This document shows positions 62,121-64,000 of a stretch of DNA of 64,000 nucleotides, one piece after another (the stretch's first letter is position 1; each line of letters opens with the position of its first letter). The stretch covers positions 971,773 to 1,035,772 of the forward strand of contig JAHVKF010000002.1 of the NCBI GenBank assembly GCA_019800895.1. The letters run 5' to 3'. This DNA is from Halomonas denitrificans (GTDB lineage: Bacteria; Pseudomonadota; Gammaproteobacteria; Xanthomonadales; Wenzhouxiangellaceae). Below the pieces are notes generated by a model. That model ran no database searches. It worked only from the letters and a program-made list of their open reading frames with translations, and was not told the DNA's origin. A program made the translations under genes and the position numbers.

Positions 62121-64000
62121 ATGTCCTTCATTTTCCGCGCGGGGCTCGCCCTGCTTGCCTGTCTCTTCATTGTCTCCAACGCCGGCGCGCAAAGCGTGCT
62201 GGCCAACGCGGTGCCGACCATCCAGCTCCAGGGCGGCGGCGCGACGCCGATGAACGTGGCCTACGATCCGGTGCTGGACCGCTACTATTCGACGACCGGT
62301 GGGTTTCAATCGGTCCCGGCGTACACCCACGACGGCGCCGGCAACCTGCTGGCCACGACCCAGCCGTTGAACAACGACAATCGATCGATCTTCTACAACC
62401 CGAACACGAACGCCATCGAGCTGATCAGTTTCAACGCGGTCAGTGGTGGTTCGCCGGACGGGTTGATGACCGCCGGTCGCGACGGCGCGGGCATCCTGAC
62501 GGGATCCAACACCGCGATCCTTGCGGCGCTGCCGGGGCTTCCCGGAAGCCAGACCATGCCGGCCTACGATCCGATCGATGACGTGTTCTATGCCCGCGAA
62601 TCCGGGAACGTGGTCAACATCGTTCGCCGAAGCGACGGCGGGTTGCAGGGCCAGATCACGCTGGATGTCGTCGCCGCCGGCGGCGCGTCCTTGAACAATA
62701 ACACGATCGGGTTCGACGTGACCGAGCGGGTGCTGGTCGTCCTCGATAACGGGGTCAGCCCGTCACGCGCGCTGGTCTTCGACCTGGCCGGTTCCTTCAT
62801 CGGCGCATCGGCGCTTCCGCCGGGCTCGCCTTCGCCCGGCTCCTACGGTGTGGGGTACGCGAACGGCCAGCTGTTCGTCAGCGACAACAACAGCCACTTC
62901 GGCTACCGGGTCCTGCAGGGCGGTTCGGTCGATCTGTCGATCACCAAGACCGCCCCGGCCACCGCCGTGGCCGGTACTCAGATCACGTACACGTTCGATG
63001 TTTCGAACTCCGCTAGCGCCGGCACGTTCTCTCCGGTGGCGGCGAACTTCACGGACATCAGCGCGACCGGCACGCCGGTCGGCCTGTCCGACGACCAGGT
63101 GTCCGGTGATATCCCGCTGCCGTTCACCTTCGACTTCCAGGGTCAGGCGAAGAACGACATCCGGATTTCGTCCAACGGCTTCCTGACCTTTGCGCCCCAG
63201 ACCAATAACGGATGCTGCTCGGGGCAGCCGATTCCGAACGCTGCCACGCCCAACGACGTGATCGCCTTCTTCTGGGTCGACCTCAACCCGGCGGCCGGCG
63301 GCGAGATCGACTACCAGACGCTCGGAACCGCGCCGAATCGCCAGTTCATCGTCCAGTTCACGGGCGTCCCGCACTTCGGCGGCGGCGGCGGACCGGTCAC
63401 GGCCCAGGCGATCCTGTACGAGGGATCAAACGACATCGAGTTCCAGTACGTCAGTGCGCCGCCGGACGGCAGTCCGACCACCGTGGGCATCGAGAACGCC
63501 GACGGCACGATCGCGCTGCAGATCGCCAATTCGGCGGTGTCGTACTCCAACGAAGGCTTTCTGATCCAGCAGCAGAGCCCGGCAACAGCCACCGGCGTGA
63601 CGGTGACCGATTCCCTGCCCGCCGGCACGACCTTTGTCTCGGCCAGCGGTTGCACCAACGCGCCGTCCGGTCCGGTCGTTTCCTGTGATCTGCCGGACGT
63701 GGCGCCCGGTGGCTCGGTCAACGCGAGCATCACCGTTTCCATCGATCCGTCCTTTACCGGTACGCTCGACAACACGGCGTCGGTGGCGTCCGACCAGGGA
63801 GACGGTGATCCGTCGAACAACAGCTCCACCGCCTCGACCACGGTCGGTGCGGAAGCGGACATGGCCATCGTCAAGACCGGTCCGGCCACGGCGATCGCGG
63901 GCACCCAGGTGACCTACGACATCACGGTAACCAACAACGGCCCGTCCGACGCCCAGTCGGTGCAGGTCGCGGACCCGACGCCGGCCGGCTACACGTTTGC
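62121..64000 (+). CDS. Secreted DUF11-repeat protein (3' end outside window)
   Basis: The first about 626 residues of a large exported protein. A signal peptide (1-24, ending NAGAQ) is followed by a beta-propeller-like region (about 30-270, MNVAYDPVLDRYYSTTGG). Next come DUF11 units, beginning VDLSITKTAPATAVAGTQITYTFDVSN and again ADMAIVKTGPATAIAGTQVTYDITVTNN. Between the two halves of the first DUF11 unit lies an inserted domain of about 190 residues (SSNGFLTFAPQ, NDVIAFFWVDLNP, NDIEFQY). It is probably a surface or outer-membrane-associated adhesin-like protein; the C-terminal anchoring or secretion signal is outside the window. Confidence 0.85.
   Translation, partial: MSFIFRAGLALLACLFIVSNAGAQSVLANAVPTIQLQGGGATPMNVAYDPVLDRYYSTTGGFQSVPAYTHDGAGNLLATTQPLNNDNRSIFYNPNTNAIELISFNAVSGGSPDGLMTAGRDGAGILTGSNTAILAALPGLPGSQTMPAYDPIDDVFYARESGNVVNIVRRSDGGLQGQITLDVVAAGGASLNNNTIGFDVTERVLVVLDNGVSPSRALVFDLAGSFIGASALPPGSPSPGSYGVGYANGQLFVSDNNSHFGYRVLQGGSVDLSITKTAPATAVAGTQITYTFDVSNSASAGTFSPVAANFTDISATGTPVGLSDDQVSGDIPLPFTFDFQGQAKNDIRISSNGFLTFAPQTNNGCCSGQPIPNAATPNDVIAFFWVDLNPAAGGEIDYQTLGTAPNRQFIVQFTGVPHFGGGGGPVTAQAILYEGSNDIEFQYVSAPPDGSPTTVGIENADGTIALQIANSAVSYSNEGFLIQQQSPATATGVTVTDSLPAGTTFVSASGCTNAPSGPVVSCDLPDVAPGGSVNASITVSIDPSFTGTLDNTASVASDQGDGDPSNNSSTASTTVGAEADMAIVKTGPATAIAGTQVTYDITVTNNGPSDAQSVQVADPTPAGYTF

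Overview
The window is a dense, high-GC chromosomal stretch from a free-living, respiring Gram-negative bacterium, most likely a gammaproteobacterium near the Xanthomonadales/Chromatiales border (Wenzhouxiangella-like). The evidence is RlmJ, ElaA, PrlC, AlaA and SirB2-type proteins, a CGFS glutaredoxin fused to a rhodanese, an Mrp/Mnh cation antiporter operon, many lipoproteins, and a secreted protease ending in a DGFESG tail. The taxonomic placement is inferred from protein families, not from a marker tree. No rRNA, tRNA, CRISPR array, insertion sequence, phage gene or origin was recognised. Genes are tightly packed, often with 4-base stop/start overlaps, and only two gene-free stretches exceed 300 bases (16682-17009 and 61660-62120).

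Region by region. 1-8 kb: the end of an ABC permease, an RND efflux adaptor and pump, a secreted metalloprotease, a coupled pair of uncharacterised genes, and the 23S rRNA methyltransferase RlmJ. 8-14 kb: an AtoE-type fatty-acid permease, a prokaryotic glutamate-receptor-like potassium channel, a GIDE-domain membrane protein, a MASE1-GGDEF diguanylate cyclase and a DUF1643 protein. 14-18 kb: a DUF3501 / iron-sulfur oxidoreductase / rubrerythrin operon, divergent from an AhpD-like protein across a spacer with 13-bp tandem repeats. 17.6-26 kb: alaA-prlC-dgkA, a SET-domain protein, xthA, the glutaredoxin-rhodanese fusion, ElaA and a YkvA-type protein.

26-34 kb: a complete peptide/nickel-type ABC importer (oppABCDF order) followed by an LEA14-like lipoprotein, then a small PLDc_N membrane protein, an orphan family-3 solute-binding lipoprotein and a Rieske protein. 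34.6-42.1 kb: a ten-gene, fully overlapping Mnh/Mrp-type operon. It has three NuoL/M/N-like channel subunits and a 103-residue two-helix protein but no full-length MrpA. 42-45 kb: a BLUF photoreceptor, an NnrU-like protein and a cardiolipin synthase. 45-49 kb: the methyl cycle (metK, ahcY, metF), with a possible operator before metK. 49-56 kb: asparaginase/isoaspartyl peptidase, a CPXCG protein, MAPEG, NUDIX, a beta-propeller protein, a 5'-3' exonuclease, an SDR, a lipoprotein and SirB2. 56-64 kb: an acetyl-CoA hydrolase/transferase-family protein preceded by a 19-codon leader reading frame, a CPA1 antiporter with a TrkA-N domain, a DPP III-like lipoprotein peptidase, and the start of a large secreted DUF11-repeat protein cut off by the window edge.

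The best candidates for new biology are the Mnh operon variant with its small unknown subunit, the leader reading frame at 56020-56079, the glutamate-receptor-like channel, the 13-bp repeat spacer beside the rubrerythrin operon, and the DUF11 domain that appears split by a second domain. Family assignments rest on reading motifs and overall similarity; no database search was run.
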